Source: an uncultured Lachnospiraceae bacterium (GTDB taxonomy: Bacteria; Bacillota; Clostridia; Lachnospirales; Lachnospiraceae). Taken from it: a DNA stretch of 22,704 bases. The translations under genes were made by a program, and so were the position numbers. Positions 14,876 through 22,651 of the stretch are shown here, piece by piece. Every line of letters starts with the position of its first letter. Position 1 is the first letter of the stretch. Location: contig CAJUKA010000068.1 in NCBI GenBank assembly GCA_910586585.1, positions 1 through 22,704 on the forward strand. Direction: 5' to 3'. The notes under the pieces are model-generated. The model did no database searches. It was not told the DNA's origin and was given only the letters and a program-made list of their open reading frames with translations.

Positions 14876-14990
14876 GTCGCTGCGCGACCGCTCTTAAGAT
14901 AATGTCCCTTCGGCGCATCTTATCTGAGACAAATTTTCTTTCAAAATTTCTCTCATGCGCCTTTGTGACCTTATTGAGTCGCTGCGCGAC
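14876..14990. repeat. Composite palindromic element: two GTCGC-TGC-GCGAC repeats flanking a hairpin
   Basis: Two identical copies of the short palindrome (14876-14888 and 14978-14990) in the same orientation flank a longer inverted repeat. That repeat is GGCGCAT (14912-14918) / ATGCGCC (14955-14961), with further pairing of GAGA and AAATTT segments inside. The 115-bp unit sits between the sirtuin and GH25 genes and is open in the sirtuin frame only by accident. It looks like a REP/BIME-type repeat. Confidence 0.6.
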
Positions 14991-15032
14991 CGTTATCACC
15001 CATTTCAAATTTTTTCCTGTGTTCCCTCGGCT

Positions 15033-16241
15033 TTACCATGTTTTATAAGATATATTGAGATCAACTTCTCCTGCGATTCCGTTTACTTTGCCCTTTTCTG
15101 TATACTGCCAGCAGCTCACATCATATGGCATATACATGTAATCATCATAAAATGCATACCATTTGTCATAATCATTTAGCCGTGTCATATCAAGCAGCCG
15201 TGTGAAACATACAACATTTCCATAAATCATTGGCGTATGGCCTGCCGCTTTGATTGCTTCACAAAAAGCAATTGTGATATCTGTACGCTCCTGCTGGGTT
15301 AGTCCGTCTGCACGTCCCTTCCCTCCTGCAATTCGTTCTACGTCAAACACAATTGGATACTTCACATCATAATTGGCTATATTTTGTATGACATATTCTG
15401 CTTCTTCCTGTGCCTCCTCGACTGTCACTGCCTGCGTAAAAAAATAAATTCCTGTTTTCACACCAGCAGCGTTTGCACCTTGCATATTTTTCTCAAAGTA
15501 TTCATCAATCACAATCTTGCCTGACTCATACCCACGCAGCCCCAATCTTACAAATGCATATTCAACACCATCTTCTTTTACCGCATTCCAGTCGATATCC
15601 CCCTGATATTTTGAAACATCAATACCCTTGTGCGACAAAACAGTTCCATTCTCAACATACTGCATCTGCCCATCATCCGTTTTCACAAAATTTTCATCAA
15701 GAAGAGAATGCTTTTTAACATTGTCAAGAACAGGCGCAAAAACATACTCTTCCTCAAAATAATAGATTAAATTCTCGGGAAAGAATGAGCGCAGCATCTT
15801 TAACGGGCTTCCGTCCTCATCTGTCACAAGTTCCTTCATGCGATCTTTAATAGATTGCTCCACTTCACTTTCTTTGGACTGAATCAGTTCTGAAAGCTCT
15901 ACAGCACTGACATCATCCATGCTGTCTTCTCCAGCGCCAGCTACCTCATTTGCAGATTCTGGGTCTTCTGTGCCTGCAAGTCCTGCCTGGGGGCCTCCCA
16001 TTGCTGGTTTGTCTGTCACATCTGAAGATATCGCTGGCAAAACCTGCCCTGATGCAAGCTGCTGCTCCCTTTCAAACTGTTCTTTTTGATATTGTTCTTT
16101 TTCACTCTGAAGGCGGCTGACCTCCCTAACTTCTCTTAAATATAAGGCTCCAAATGCTCCCGCAACTGTAAATGATAAAATCGTTATAATTAAAAGCAGT
16201 GTAATAATTTTATGTAACGTTCGTATTCTTCTTGTCTGCAT
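15033..16241 (-). CDS. Membrane-anchored GH25 muramidase
   Basis: 402-residue extracytoplasmic enzyme predicted to cut the MurNAc-GlcNAc bond of peptidoglycan. Basic start and one transmembrane helix (about 11-33), then a coiled-coil stretch (36-62), a Ser/Glu/Gly-rich linker to about 130 and a spacer to 205. The GH25 domain covers about 206-402 with GIDVSKYQG (Asp208), the catalytic pair in FDVER (Asp300, Glu302) and the late SCWQY. The signal lacks a clear cleavage site, so the protein likely stays anchored. GGAGGAG lies before the ATG. The gene is apparently monocistronic with a promoter at 16302-16330. Related proteins act in cell-wall turnover; its specific role is unknown. Confidence 0.9.
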   Translation of the reverse strand: MQTRRIRTLHKIITLLLIITILSFTVAGAFGALYLREVREVSRLQSEKEQYQKEQFEREQQLASGQVLPAISSDVTDKPAMGGPQAGLAGTEDPESANEVAGAGEDSMDDVSAVELSELIQSKESEVEQSIKDRMKELVTDEDGSPLKMLRSFFPENLIYYFEEEYVFAPVLDNVKKHSLLDENFVKTDDGQMQYVENGTVLSHKGIDVSKYQGDIDWNAVKEDGVEYAFVRLGLRGYESGKIVIDEYFEKNMQGANAAGVKTGIYFFTQAVTVEEAQEEAEYVIQNIANYDVKYPIVFDVERIAGGKGRADGLTQQERTDITIAFCEAIKAAGHTPMIYGNVVCFTRLLDMTRLNDYDKWYAFYDDYMYMPYDVSCWQYTEKGKVNGIAGEVDLNISYKTW

Positions 16242-16273
16242 ATCTCCTCCAATAACCTATAAACAATGAGTAC

Positions 16274-16288
16274 CGATTCTAAGAATCG
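16274..16288. promoter_or_regulatory. 15-bp dyad just downstream of the GH25 start site
   Basis: CGATTCT-A-AGAATCG is a perfect 7-bp dyad about +7 to +21 from the predicted GH25 transcription start. The single-base centre is too tight for an RNA hairpin of full length, which favours a protein-binding site on DNA. Confidence 0.4.
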
Positions 16289-16301
16289 CCTTTTGCATTT
16301 T

Positions 16302-16330
16302 ATTTTACACGAAACTGCTTTTATATGCAA
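16302..16330 (-). promoter_or_regulatory. Promoter of the GH25 gene
   Basis: On the - strand TTGCAT (16330-16325), a 17-nt spacer, and TAAAAT (16307-16302), a good housekeeping match. The leader would be about 55 nt. Confidence 0.6.
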
Positions 16331-16374
16331 CCGCAATAAACTTCCAAATTAGCAAACGTATGTTTTTCTACAGT

Positions 16375-16453
16375 CGAGTCGGGAAGGTTTATCTTCCCCT
16401 ACTCGCCGCGCGACCCGTGCGCCGCTTGAGCGGCTTTTTTCCCTGCACGGGTC
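16375..16453. repeat. Two adjacent nested hairpins
   Basis: First hairpin: CGAGT (16375-16379) and GGGAAG (16381-16386) pair with CTTCCC (16393-16398) and ACTCG (16401-16405). Second: GACCCGTGC (16412-16420) pairs with GCACGGGTC (16445-16453) and encloses GCCGC-TTGA-GCGGC followed by six T (16421-16440). The inner part looks like a + strand terminator, yet no + strand gene precedes it. The link ACTCGCCGCGCGAC resembles the GTCGC repeats. Confidence 0.5.
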
Positions 16454-16460
16454 TGTGCAT

Positions 16461-16490
16461 AAAAAAGACAGTCGCTTTTTGCAAACTGCC
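16461..16490 (-). terminator. Terminator after the permease operon
   Basis: On the - strand GGCAGTTTGC pairs with GCGACTGTC (one bulged T, two G-U) around a five-A loop and is followed by six T. It lies 20 nt after the ATPase stop at 16510. Confidence 0.7.
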
Positions 16491-16509
16491 TTTCGATACA
16501 AACATATTT

Positions 16510-17178
16510 TTATGCAACAATTCGTCCATCCTCTATCCGTACAATTCTATCTGCCATCTGTGCAATTTCTGGATTGTGCGTAATCATCACTATCGTTTGA
16601 TGAAATTGCTGACTTGTCATTTTTAATAGCCCAATCACATCGTCACTTGTGTTGGAATCCAAATTCCCCGTTGGTTCATCTGCCAGAATAATCGCGGGCT
16701 TAGAAGCCAATGCACGTGCAATCGCCACACGCTGCTGCTGTCCGCCGGAAAGATTTCCCGGCAAGGTATCCATTTTTTTCTCCAATCCCAAGAGTTTCAT
16801 GATTTTCATGATAAAATCCTTATCTGGCTTTTGCCTATCCAACGAGATAGGAAAAACGATGTTTTCCCAAACAGTGAGCACTGGGATTAAATTATAATTT
16901 TGAAAAATAAAACCAATCTGCTTTCTTCTAAAAATTGTCGCCTGTTCACTGTTTAATTTTTCCAGGGCAGTAGTTCCAATCCTAATACTTCCTTCAGTCG
17001 GTATATCAAGCCCTCCTAACATATTGAGCAGCGTTGATTTTCCACTTCCAGAAGTCCCAATAATTGCCGTAAATTTCCCGCGCTCAATCTCCAAATCAAT
17101 CCCGTCCAAAGCCTTTACCATTGTATCCCCTTTACCATAGTACTTTTTCAGTCCTACTGTTTTTAAAACACTTTCCAT
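16510..17178 (-). CDS. ABC transporter ATPase 2 (MacB/LolD-like)
   Basis: 222-residue ATPase for an FtsX-type permease. Walker A GTSGSGKST at 41-49, Q-loop Gln in FIFQNYNL, signature LSGGQQQR at 143-150, Walker B IILADEP with the catalytic Glu, and a switch His at 201 are all intact. The phrase ADEPTGNLD is typical of the MacB/LolD/BceA group. AAAGGAG is 6 nt before the ATG. It is 34 nt after the permease gene and ends the operon. It is clearly similar to ATPase 1 at 20001, including the stretch from IFRR to the Q-loop, so the two look like paralogues. Confidence 0.94.
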   Translation of the reverse strand: MESVLKTVGLKKYYGKGDTMVKALDGIDLEIERGKFTAIIGTSGSGKSTLLNMLGGLDIPTEGSIRIGTTALEKLNSEQATIFRRKQIGFIFQNYNLIPVLTVWENIVFPISLDRQKPDKDFIMKIMKLLGLEKKMDTLPGNLSGGQQQRVAIARALASKPAIILADEPTGNLDSNTSDDVIGLLKMTSQQFHQTIVMITHNPEIAQMADRIVRIEDGRIVA

Positions 17179-17212
17179 ACCGTTCTCCTTTACAAACTAT
17201 CATAATACCAAA

Positions 17213-19819
17213 TTATTCTGCGATGCGAAGCTGCTCCACAATACTGTCTTTATGAAATGCCTTCAATGAAACAACTGGAATGATTGCTGCCAAAATGATA
17301 AATACAGCACACACTCCTATCGCTGGAACTAACGTAAACCTGAACGTAAAATACCAGATACTTCTGACAGCTCCTTTCACCAAAATCATACTTGCAAGAA
17401 CAGCCCCCACAAGCCCTAACACACAGGCGCCTCCTGCATAATACAAACTTTCATAAATCATCATTCTTGTCAGTTGTGCTGTTGTCATGCCGATGCTCTG
17501 CATTGTTGCAAATTCACGGCGCCTGGTCAGCACCGTTGTAATTATCATATTGATAAAGTTCAAAATTCCTGCAATTCCAAAAATACTCCCGATAAGCCCT
17601 CCTACAAACTGTATCAGACTACGCATTGACACCGCACTCTCACGTGCAGATTCCGCAGAAAGATAATTGATGCTTGTATCTATATTCTGCATATAATGTT
17701 CCAAAAAAGCTATCATATCTGCCTGGTTCTCTTTTTCTACATTAAATGAATATTTATAGATAGCCGGTTCATCATACAATTGGCAATAAATGCTGGAAGG
17801 AAGATACAACAGCGGCCCATCGCCCCCAACTTTAATCATCCCATTGCAACTTGTTCCGATCTCCACATCATCTCCGTTGACTGCTGCTTTTGCCAATACT
17901 GGCAATTCCTTAACAAGCTGCCCGTTTTTATATATCTGAATCTCTTCCCCTACATGAATCACGTCCAAAAAATCATTCAAAGACATATCTGCACGATTTA
18001 CATTTACTCCTACAAGAATCCCTTCCCCATTTAGCATTTTCTGATAAAGAATTGCTGGGTTGGTTTCTCCTTCCCGCAAATCCATACGCGCTATTGACAC
18101 CTCTTCCATGCCATATACATTACAAACAGGGCGTTTGTCATCTCCAATTCCAAATGCTCTGCCCTCTCCATCATGCAGCCGTGAAATCGAAGCATACTCA
18201 TCGCGCTCTGTAATAAATGCCTTGTCTCCAAGCATTGATACATAGTCAAATTGATAAGTGACATTTGTATCCTCCAGGGTATTTTTGTAGACTGTTACCG
18301 CATCTTTTACCCCAGGCTGCGCGGCGATTTCTTCGATTGTCTTCTCTTTTAGCGCTTCTGTTCTGCTTGTAAACCCTTCCATAACATTCATGCTCACTGC
18401 ATTCACTACTGCAAAATCTGTACGTATCATATAATCTGTCATTTTTTCAACATCTACGCTGCCCGCCGCAGTCCCTGCACAATTTAGCAATATAATGCAC
18501 AACATCAGTGATATAATAATGAAAACGCTGCGCCTTTTGTTTCTCCCTAAATTTGACCAAGCCAGTTTTGAGAGACTCGCACCAAATGCACTTCTTCTCT
18601 CTTTACATTTTCCCGTGCTGGTTTCTACATAATGAAATGCTTCAACAGGCGAAATATTGACTGCCTTCTTTACAGGTTTTTTCGTGCTTATCCATACCAC
18701 AAAAGCTGTAAAAAAAGCTGCACCAGCAAAAATAACAGGTGATGGCGATACTTTTACTGGAATATTAGAATACTCATTGACAAACGTATGCATCACAATT
18801 GGCATAACTGCTTTTCCTATCAAAAAACCAATCAGTAGACCAATTGGAGTCCCAATACCAGAAAGCCAAACTGTCTGACAGTTCATTAGGTGTTTGACCT
18901 GCCGTTTGCTCATCCCAATTGTTCGATACAGACCATATCGGCGGATTTGCTGCATAACTGCGATATCAAACACATTGTAAATCAACAAATACCCGCAAAA
19001 CATAAACAATGCTACAAACACCATCGCGATTACTGTCATTTCAATATTCGTTTTTTGATGTGTTGTTTGATTTACCACTGCCGGAAGGAAATTGGCAGCT
19101 TCAATATCATCTGGATTTCCTCCAAGTGAACGAGATAAATTTTCTATATTTTGTTCCAGTCCAATTGTACTTGTTGCTAAAAAATCAGAATAATAAGTCC
19201 CTGCACTAGCGCCATCTTTATCATACGTATATTCAAATATTTCTGGATAAGCGTCTCGAAATGATGTTCCTGCCCACATCATACTCATCTGATCATGCGG
19301 CGACTCATACCATCCAGAAACAATTACTGGTAAATGATATGCCTGTCCATGAGCCGTAAATGCAATTATCAGCTCTTCACCGACCTCTGCATCTGCCCCC
19401 AAATCGCGAAGTGCCCTATCTGATGCAACGACTTCATTTGCTTTCTGCGGCATGGTTCCATGACTTGGAAAACAAAAGGTCAATTCCGCCTGAACTTTGT
19501 CCATTACATCAAATTCTACATTATGGCGGTTTGTATTTTCCAAAAAACCTACAGGCATCCGCAAACCAGCCTGTTTTATCAGTTCTGATTCCTTCATCAT
19601 TTCAAACTGTGCCGCCGTCATATTCCGAAATTCCCCATCAGATTTGCTTCCCTTTTGCATCTGCATCATAAGCGTAATTGACTGTATTGTTCCAAACATA
19701 ATTGTCGTAACAGATGTAAAAAGAACTGCCGTAATTGCAATCGCCAACACTGCAATCACATTTCGCAGCCTACTAGAAACAAAACTACGGCGCGTCAATG
19801 TTCTCAACATATCATTCAT
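17213..19819 (-). CDS. Double FtsX-domain ABC permease, 868 residues
   Basis: Large membrane protein with two FtsX-type halves. Half 1: a helix at about 20-44, an extracytoplasmic domain to about 260 and three helices (262-286, 318-345, 362-378). Half 2: a helix at 430-452, a larger extracytoplasmic domain to about 734 and helices at 735-762, 792-815 and 832-852. Each half has the cytoplasmic coupling segment (RRYGLYRTIGMSKRQV and RRREFATMQSIGMTTAQL). This fits the mechanotransmission (type VII) exporters that act on antimicrobial peptides, lipids or the cell wall rather than a BceB protein, which has ten helices and one domain. AAGGAGG lies before the ATG. It is preceded by its own promoter region and flanked by two ATPase genes. 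Confidence 0.92.
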   Translation of the reverse strand: MNDMLRTLTRRSFVSSRLRNVIAVLAIAITAVLFTSVTTIMFGTIQSITLMMQMQKGSKSDGEFRNMTAAQFEMMKESELIKQAGLRMPVGFLENTNRHNVEFDVMDKVQAELTFCFPSHGTMPQKANEVVASDRALRDLGADAEVGEELIIAFTAHGQAYHLPVIVSGWYESPHDQMSMMWAGTSFRDAYPEIFEYTYDKDGASAGTYYSDFLATSTIGLEQNIENLSRSLGGNPDDIEAANFLPAVVNQTTHQKTNIEMTVIAMVFVALFMFCGYLLIYNVFDIAVMQQIRRYGLYRTIGMSKRQVKHLMNCQTVWLSGIGTPIGLLIGFLIGKAVMPIVMHTFVNEYSNIPVKVSPSPVIFAGAAFFTAFVVWISTKKPVKKAVNISPVEAFHYVETSTGKCKERRSAFGASLSKLAWSNLGRNKRRSVFIIISLMLCIILLNCAGTAAGSVDVEKMTDYMIRTDFAVVNAVSMNVMEGFTSRTEALKEKTIEEIAAQPGVKDAVTVYKNTLEDTNVTYQFDYVSMLGDKAFITERDEYASISRLHDGEGRAFGIGDDKRPVCNVYGMEEVSIARMDLREGETNPAILYQKMLNGEGILVGVNVNRADMSLNDFLDVIHVGEEIQIYKNGQLVKELPVLAKAAVNGDDVEIGTSCNGMIKVGGDGPLLYLPSSIYCQLYDEPAIYKYSFNVEKENQADMIAFLEHYMQNIDTSINYLSAESARESAVSMRSLIQFVGGLIGSIFGIAGILNFINMIITTVLTRRREFATMQSIGMTTAQLTRMMIYESLYYAGGACVLGLVGAVLASMILVKGAVRSIWYFTFRFTLVPAIGVCAVFIILAAIIPVVSLKAFHKDSIVEQLRIAE

Positions 19820-19866
19820 TTTTAGCCTCCTTCAAATTCTCACCGCGCATTTTTTCTGCTACATAT

Positions 19867-19872
19867 ACTATA
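19867..19872 (-). promoter_or_regulatory. -10 of the permease operon, no good -35
   Basis: TATAGT on the - strand (19872-19867). The region 16-18 nt upstream has no recognisable -35 and instead overlaps the phased repeats at 19891-19910, the usual arrangement at promoters activated by OmpR-family regulators. Confidence 0.5.
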
Positions 19873-19890
19873 ACATTCCAATGTTACCAC

Positions 19891-19920
19891 AAAGGTACAA
19901 AAAAGGTACATTTTTGTACC
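19891..19920. promoter_or_regulatory. 11-bp-phased GGTAC repeats, candidate response-regulator site
   Basis: AAAGGTACA occurs at 19891-19899 and again exactly 11 bp away at 19902-19910, followed by an inverted GTACC at 19916-19920 that pairs with the second copy (GGTACA-TTTT-TGTACC). Direct repeats on one helical turn are the normal target of OmpR/PhoB-type dimers. The site covers the missing -35 of the permease operon. Confidence 0.55.
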
Positions 19921-19922
19921 CT

Positions 19923-19953
19923 AAAAAAATTGAGCGCCGACGCGCTCAATTTT
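19923..19953 (-). terminator. Intrinsic terminator inside the five-gene cluster
   Basis: AAATTGAGCGC (19927-19937) / GCGCTCAATTT (19942-19952), loop of four, with a run of seven T on the - strand. It lies about 50 nt after the ATPase 1 stop and splits the cluster into RR-HK-ATPase 1 and permease-ATPase 2. Confidence 0.85.
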
Positions 19954-20000
19954 GGTTCTGTATTCGCATTTTCCCATAGCATCGTATTTCGTACATGCTG

Positions 20001-20672
20001 CTAATTTTTATTGATAATGCGGCCATCTCGAATTTGTATGACATCATCTGCAAGCTGGGCAAGTTCTAATTTGTGTGTGATTATCACCAATGTCTGGTGC
20101 AAACTTAATGATATCATTTTCAACATGCGTGCCACATTTTGGCTTGTCTTTCCATCTAAATTTCCCGTAGGCTCGTCCGCTAAAATAACAGATGGTTTTG
20201 TAATGAATGCCCTGGCTATTGCAGTACACTGCTGTTGTCCTCCAGAAAGCATATAAGGAAATGCATCCAGCTTCTCATTCAATCCAAGAAGCGTTATAAT
20301 TTTATCAAAAAATGGCTGATTGATCCGGTTGTCGTCCAACGCTAACGGAAACAAAATATTTTCTTGTACTGTCAGCTCTGGAACCAATCGGTAATCCTGA
20401 AAAATAAATCCAATTTTTCGCCTTCTAAAAATCGTCAATTGCTCTTCTGACAGTTCTGCCAAATTGTGTTGGTCCACGATGACAGTCCCCTCTGTTGGAC
20501 GATACAAACCGCCTATCACATTGAAAAGTGTAGTTTTTCCAGATCCTGAAGCGCCAATAATCGCAGTCATTTTCCCTCTTTCCATTGAAAGATCAATCCC
20601 ATCAAGTGCTTTCACCTGATTTTCACCGCTCCCAAAATACTTTTTCAGATTTTTGATAACTATGATTTCCAT
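20001..20672 (-). CDS. ABC transporter ATPase 1 (MacB/LolD-like)
   Basis: 223-residue ATPase. Walker A GASGSGKTT at 40-48, Q-loop FIFQDYRL, signature LSGGQ at 142-146, Walker B VILADEP and switch His200 are present, so it should hydrolyse ATP. The signature is followed by QQCTAIARA: Cys149 replaces the near-universal Arg of LSGGQQQR. The ATG overlaps the kinase stop by 13 nt with GAGGGG as ribosome-binding site, so it is translationally coupled to the kinase rather than to the permease. The probable partner is the permease at 17213, possibly as a heterodimer with ATPase 2. A direct role with the sensor complex is also conceivable. Confidence 0.93.
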   Translation of the reverse strand: MEIIVIKNLKKYFGSGENQVKALDGIDLSMERGKMTAIIGASGSGKTTLFNVIGGLYRPTEGTVIVDQHNLAELSEEQLTIFRRRKIGFIFQDYRLVPELTVQENILFPLALDDNRINQPFFDKIITLLGLNEKLDAFPYMLSGGQQQCTAIARAFITKPSVILADEPTGNLDGKTSQNVARMLKMISLSLHQTLVIITHKLELAQLADDVIQIRDGRIINKN

Positions 20673-21712
20673 TGATTTATCCCCTCGCCGCTTGCAGGCA
20701 AAAATACAGAAAATACTGTTCCCTTCCCAACCTCTGATTTGACAGTGATATAGCCTTTCTCATGTGTAATAATACATCTCGACAAATATAATCCAAGGCC
20801 AACACCTTCTTCTTGGACAACTTCCTGTGCGCGATAAAAACGTTTGAACACATCATGGTAATGTTTCTTGGGAATTCCAATACCATTATCTTCAATATCA
20901 ATACGAACATAAAACTGCCAAGGCAAAACACGCACATGAATTTCTCCTCCTGTTGGTGTATATTTTACCGCATTATCCAAAATATTTCCCAATGCTTCAG
21001 CCGTCCACTTTGCGTCATGTTCTGCCATAATATGGCTATCACATTCCACATCAATTTGAATTTTTTTAGAATCCGCTTTGGCCCAAATTCCATTGATTGA
21101 TTGTGCGATTGTATCATACAGACTCAAATTTCCAATATGAAGGACAAAAGTACCTGTTTCTAAGCGAGACATTTTGATAAGCGACTGCATGAGAAAATCC
21201 AGCTTATTCATTTGTATTGTCATTGTATTTAGAAATTCAGTTCGTCTTTCGCTGGATAAAGAGTGCTGCTGCAATATTCCTGTAAACATCCTAATATTTG
21301 CAATTGGTGTTTTAACTTGGTGGGAAATATCACTGACTAGCTCCTGAATTGTTTGCTTGTCCTGTATACTTTGCCATTGCCCCTCCTGCATTTTCTCATG
21401 ATACTGCAATAATTTTCCCTGTATTTTAGAGACCATAGAATCTTCATAAGGCTGATAATTTTTCAGCTCCTGATCGTCCATTAGTGTATCCAATGCCTCA
21501 CAAATACTGTTTGCAAAATCAGACTGCCACCGCCACTCTTTTTGACTCCACAACCATATTAGCAAAATCATTATGATGCCAAACCCCAACAGAATGATTC
21601 TGACTGCCGCCATGGGAAAATACTCCCAGAATATACTTATCGCCACAAGAACTATCGCTATTATTGTCAAAACAGATTTTTCAAATATATCTTTTAATAG
21701 TATCTGCTTCAT
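20660..21712 (-). CDS. Sensor histidine kinase with two helices and a very short outer loop
   Basis: 350-residue membrane kinase. Two transmembrane helices (about 13-29 and 37-55) are separated by fewer than ten residues, so there is no separate sensor domain; such 'intramembrane-sensing' kinases often take their signal from a partner transporter. A cytoplasmic linker (56-120) leads to the H-box SHQVKTP with His131, the N-box NILDNAVKY (243-251), then DNGIGIP and GVGLGLYLS. Start: the ATG at 21712 overlaps the regulator stop as ATGA, with GAGGAAG just upstream; a longer start at 21733 is less likely. Coupled with the regulator before it and ATPase 1 after it. Confidence 0.93.
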   Translation of the reverse strand: MKQILLKDIFEKSVLTIIAIVLVAISIFWEYFPMAAVRIILLGFGIIMILLIWLWSQKEWRWQSDFANSICEALDTLMDDQELKNYQPYEDSMVSKIQGKLLQYHEKMQEGQWQSIQDKQTIQELVSDISHQVKTPIANIRMFTGILQQHSLSSERRTEFLNTMTIQMNKLDFLMQSLIKMSRLETGTFVLHIGNLSLYDTIAQSINGIWAKADSKKIQIDVECDSHIMAEHDAKWTAEALGNILDNAVKYTPTGGEIHVRVLPWQFYVRIDIEDNGIGIPKKHYHDVFKRFYRAQEVVQEEGVGLGLYLSRCIITHEKGYITVKSEVGKGTVFSVFLPASGEGINQWKS

Positions 21713-22401
21713 TGCTTCCTCGCCCCTGTCCATATATACCCCATTCCTCTTACCGTTTGGATATAGGAATAACCTTCTGTCTCTATTTTAGCACGCAGTC
21801 GGTTCATGGTCACAGTCAGCGTGTGGTCATCTATATAATTCCCATCACAATCCCAAAGTTTTTCTAACAAAGTATGCCGCGTGACAAGATTTCCAGTGTT
21901 TGTAATTAATATCCGAAGTAATTTATATTCGTTTGGCGTAATAGCCAGCTTCTTACCATTGCAGACGGCTGTCAATGCAGCAAAATTTAACTGCAATCGT
22001 GTGTCCTCATAATAATCGGAACTATTTTTTGCACTTGAATTTGCTCTGCGCAGTACTGCTTCTACACGGTGCTTCAATATTTGCATGTTAAAAGGCTTCG
22101 CAATATAGTCCTCTGCCCCAAGTTCAAATCCATTCAATTCATCCTGTTCCATATCATTTGCAGTTAGAAAAATAATCAAAAGCTCTGGCAAAGATAATTT
22201 CACCTCACGGCAAAAGTCAAATCCATTTCCATCTGGAAGGTTCACATCCAAAACTATCAAGTCAAAACGCTCATTTTGTAAGAAAAGACGAGCCTTTTGA
22301 CAGTTATATGCAGCTACTGTTAAATAACCACTCATATCCAGCTCAAAGCACAATCCAGTACTCAACGCCAAATCATCTTCTATAACTAATATTTTTTTCA
22401 T
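21709..22401 (-). CDS. OmpR-family response regulator
   Basis: 230-residue transcription factor. Receiver domain (1-115): acidic pair Asp9/Asp10, phosphoacceptor Asp52 in LDVNLPDG, Thr80 and Lys102 (AKPF). The winged-helix effector domain (about 130-228) shows ITPNEYKLLRIL, DDHTLTVTMNRLRAKI and the final VRGMGYIW. Start: AAAGG 7-8 nt before the ATG at 22401; the frame reads 47 codons further through the tRNA terminator and tRNA-Cys gene and cannot be real. It overlaps the kinase by four bases (ATGA). It probably controls the permease operon through the repeats at 19891-19920. Confidence 0.95.
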   Translation of the reverse strand: MKKILVIEDDLALSTGLCFELDMSGYLTVAAYNCQKARLFLQNERFDLIVLDVNLPDGNGFDFCREVKLSLPELLIIFLTANDMEQDELNGFELGAEDYIAKPFNMQILKHRVEAVLRRANSSAKNSSDYYEDTRLQLNFAALTAVCNGKKLAITPNEYKLLRILITNTGNLVTRHTLLEKLWDCDGNYIDDHTLTVTMNRLRAKIETEGYSYIQTVRGMGYIWTGARKQ

Positions 22402-22456
22402 ATTGAAGCCTTTCGTATTGCTCTTGTCTAAATGGTATACCAAATTCTTATGATAG

Positions 22457-22492
22457 AAAAAACCTCGAAAATATTTATTTTCGAGGTTTTTT
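22457..22492. terminator. Terminator after tRNA-Cys
   Basis: Perfect 16-bp stem (22457-22472 with 22477-22492) with core CCTCGAAAAT, loop ATTT and A/T runs on both sides. It begins 3 nt after tRNA-Cys and isolates the regulator gene from the tRNA unit. No clear consensus promoter for the regulator was found in 22402-22456. Confidence 0.9.
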
Positions 22493-22495
22493 GAA

Positions 22496-22566
22496 AGGCG
22501 ACTGACGGATTTGAACCGACGATCAGGGAGTTGCAGTCCCACGCCTTACCACTTGGCTAAGTCGCC
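22496..22566 (-). tRNA. tRNA-Cys (GCA)
   Basis: 71-nt cloverleaf on the - strand: acceptor GGCGACT/AGTCGCC, D arm GCC-GGC, anticodon loop CTGCAAC with GCA (22534-22532), T arm with GGTTCAAATCC. The discriminator is U, as expected for cysteine tRNAs. CCA is not encoded. Confidence 0.95.
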
Positions 22567-22651
22567 ATATTACATTTTATTCATATCATTTGTATTTTAT
22601 TACAAATTTCAGAAGTTTATTTTCTTATATTATTCTTTTATTTTATAAAAA

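Noticed and set aside
14853..15008. 52-codon N-terminal extension of the sirtuin frame
   Set aside because: It is made of the palindromic repeat element (VAQRL appears twice from identical repeats), has no sirtuin similarity, and a good ribosome-binding site precedes the internal ATG at 14852.
19497..19979. 160-codon + strand frame antisense to the permease start
   Set aside because: Antisense to the permease N-terminus and its promoter and terminator; no family resemblance.
22402..22542. 47-codon extension of the response regulator
   Set aside because: It runs through the tRNA-Cys gene and its terminator; the receiver domain begins at the ATG at 22401.
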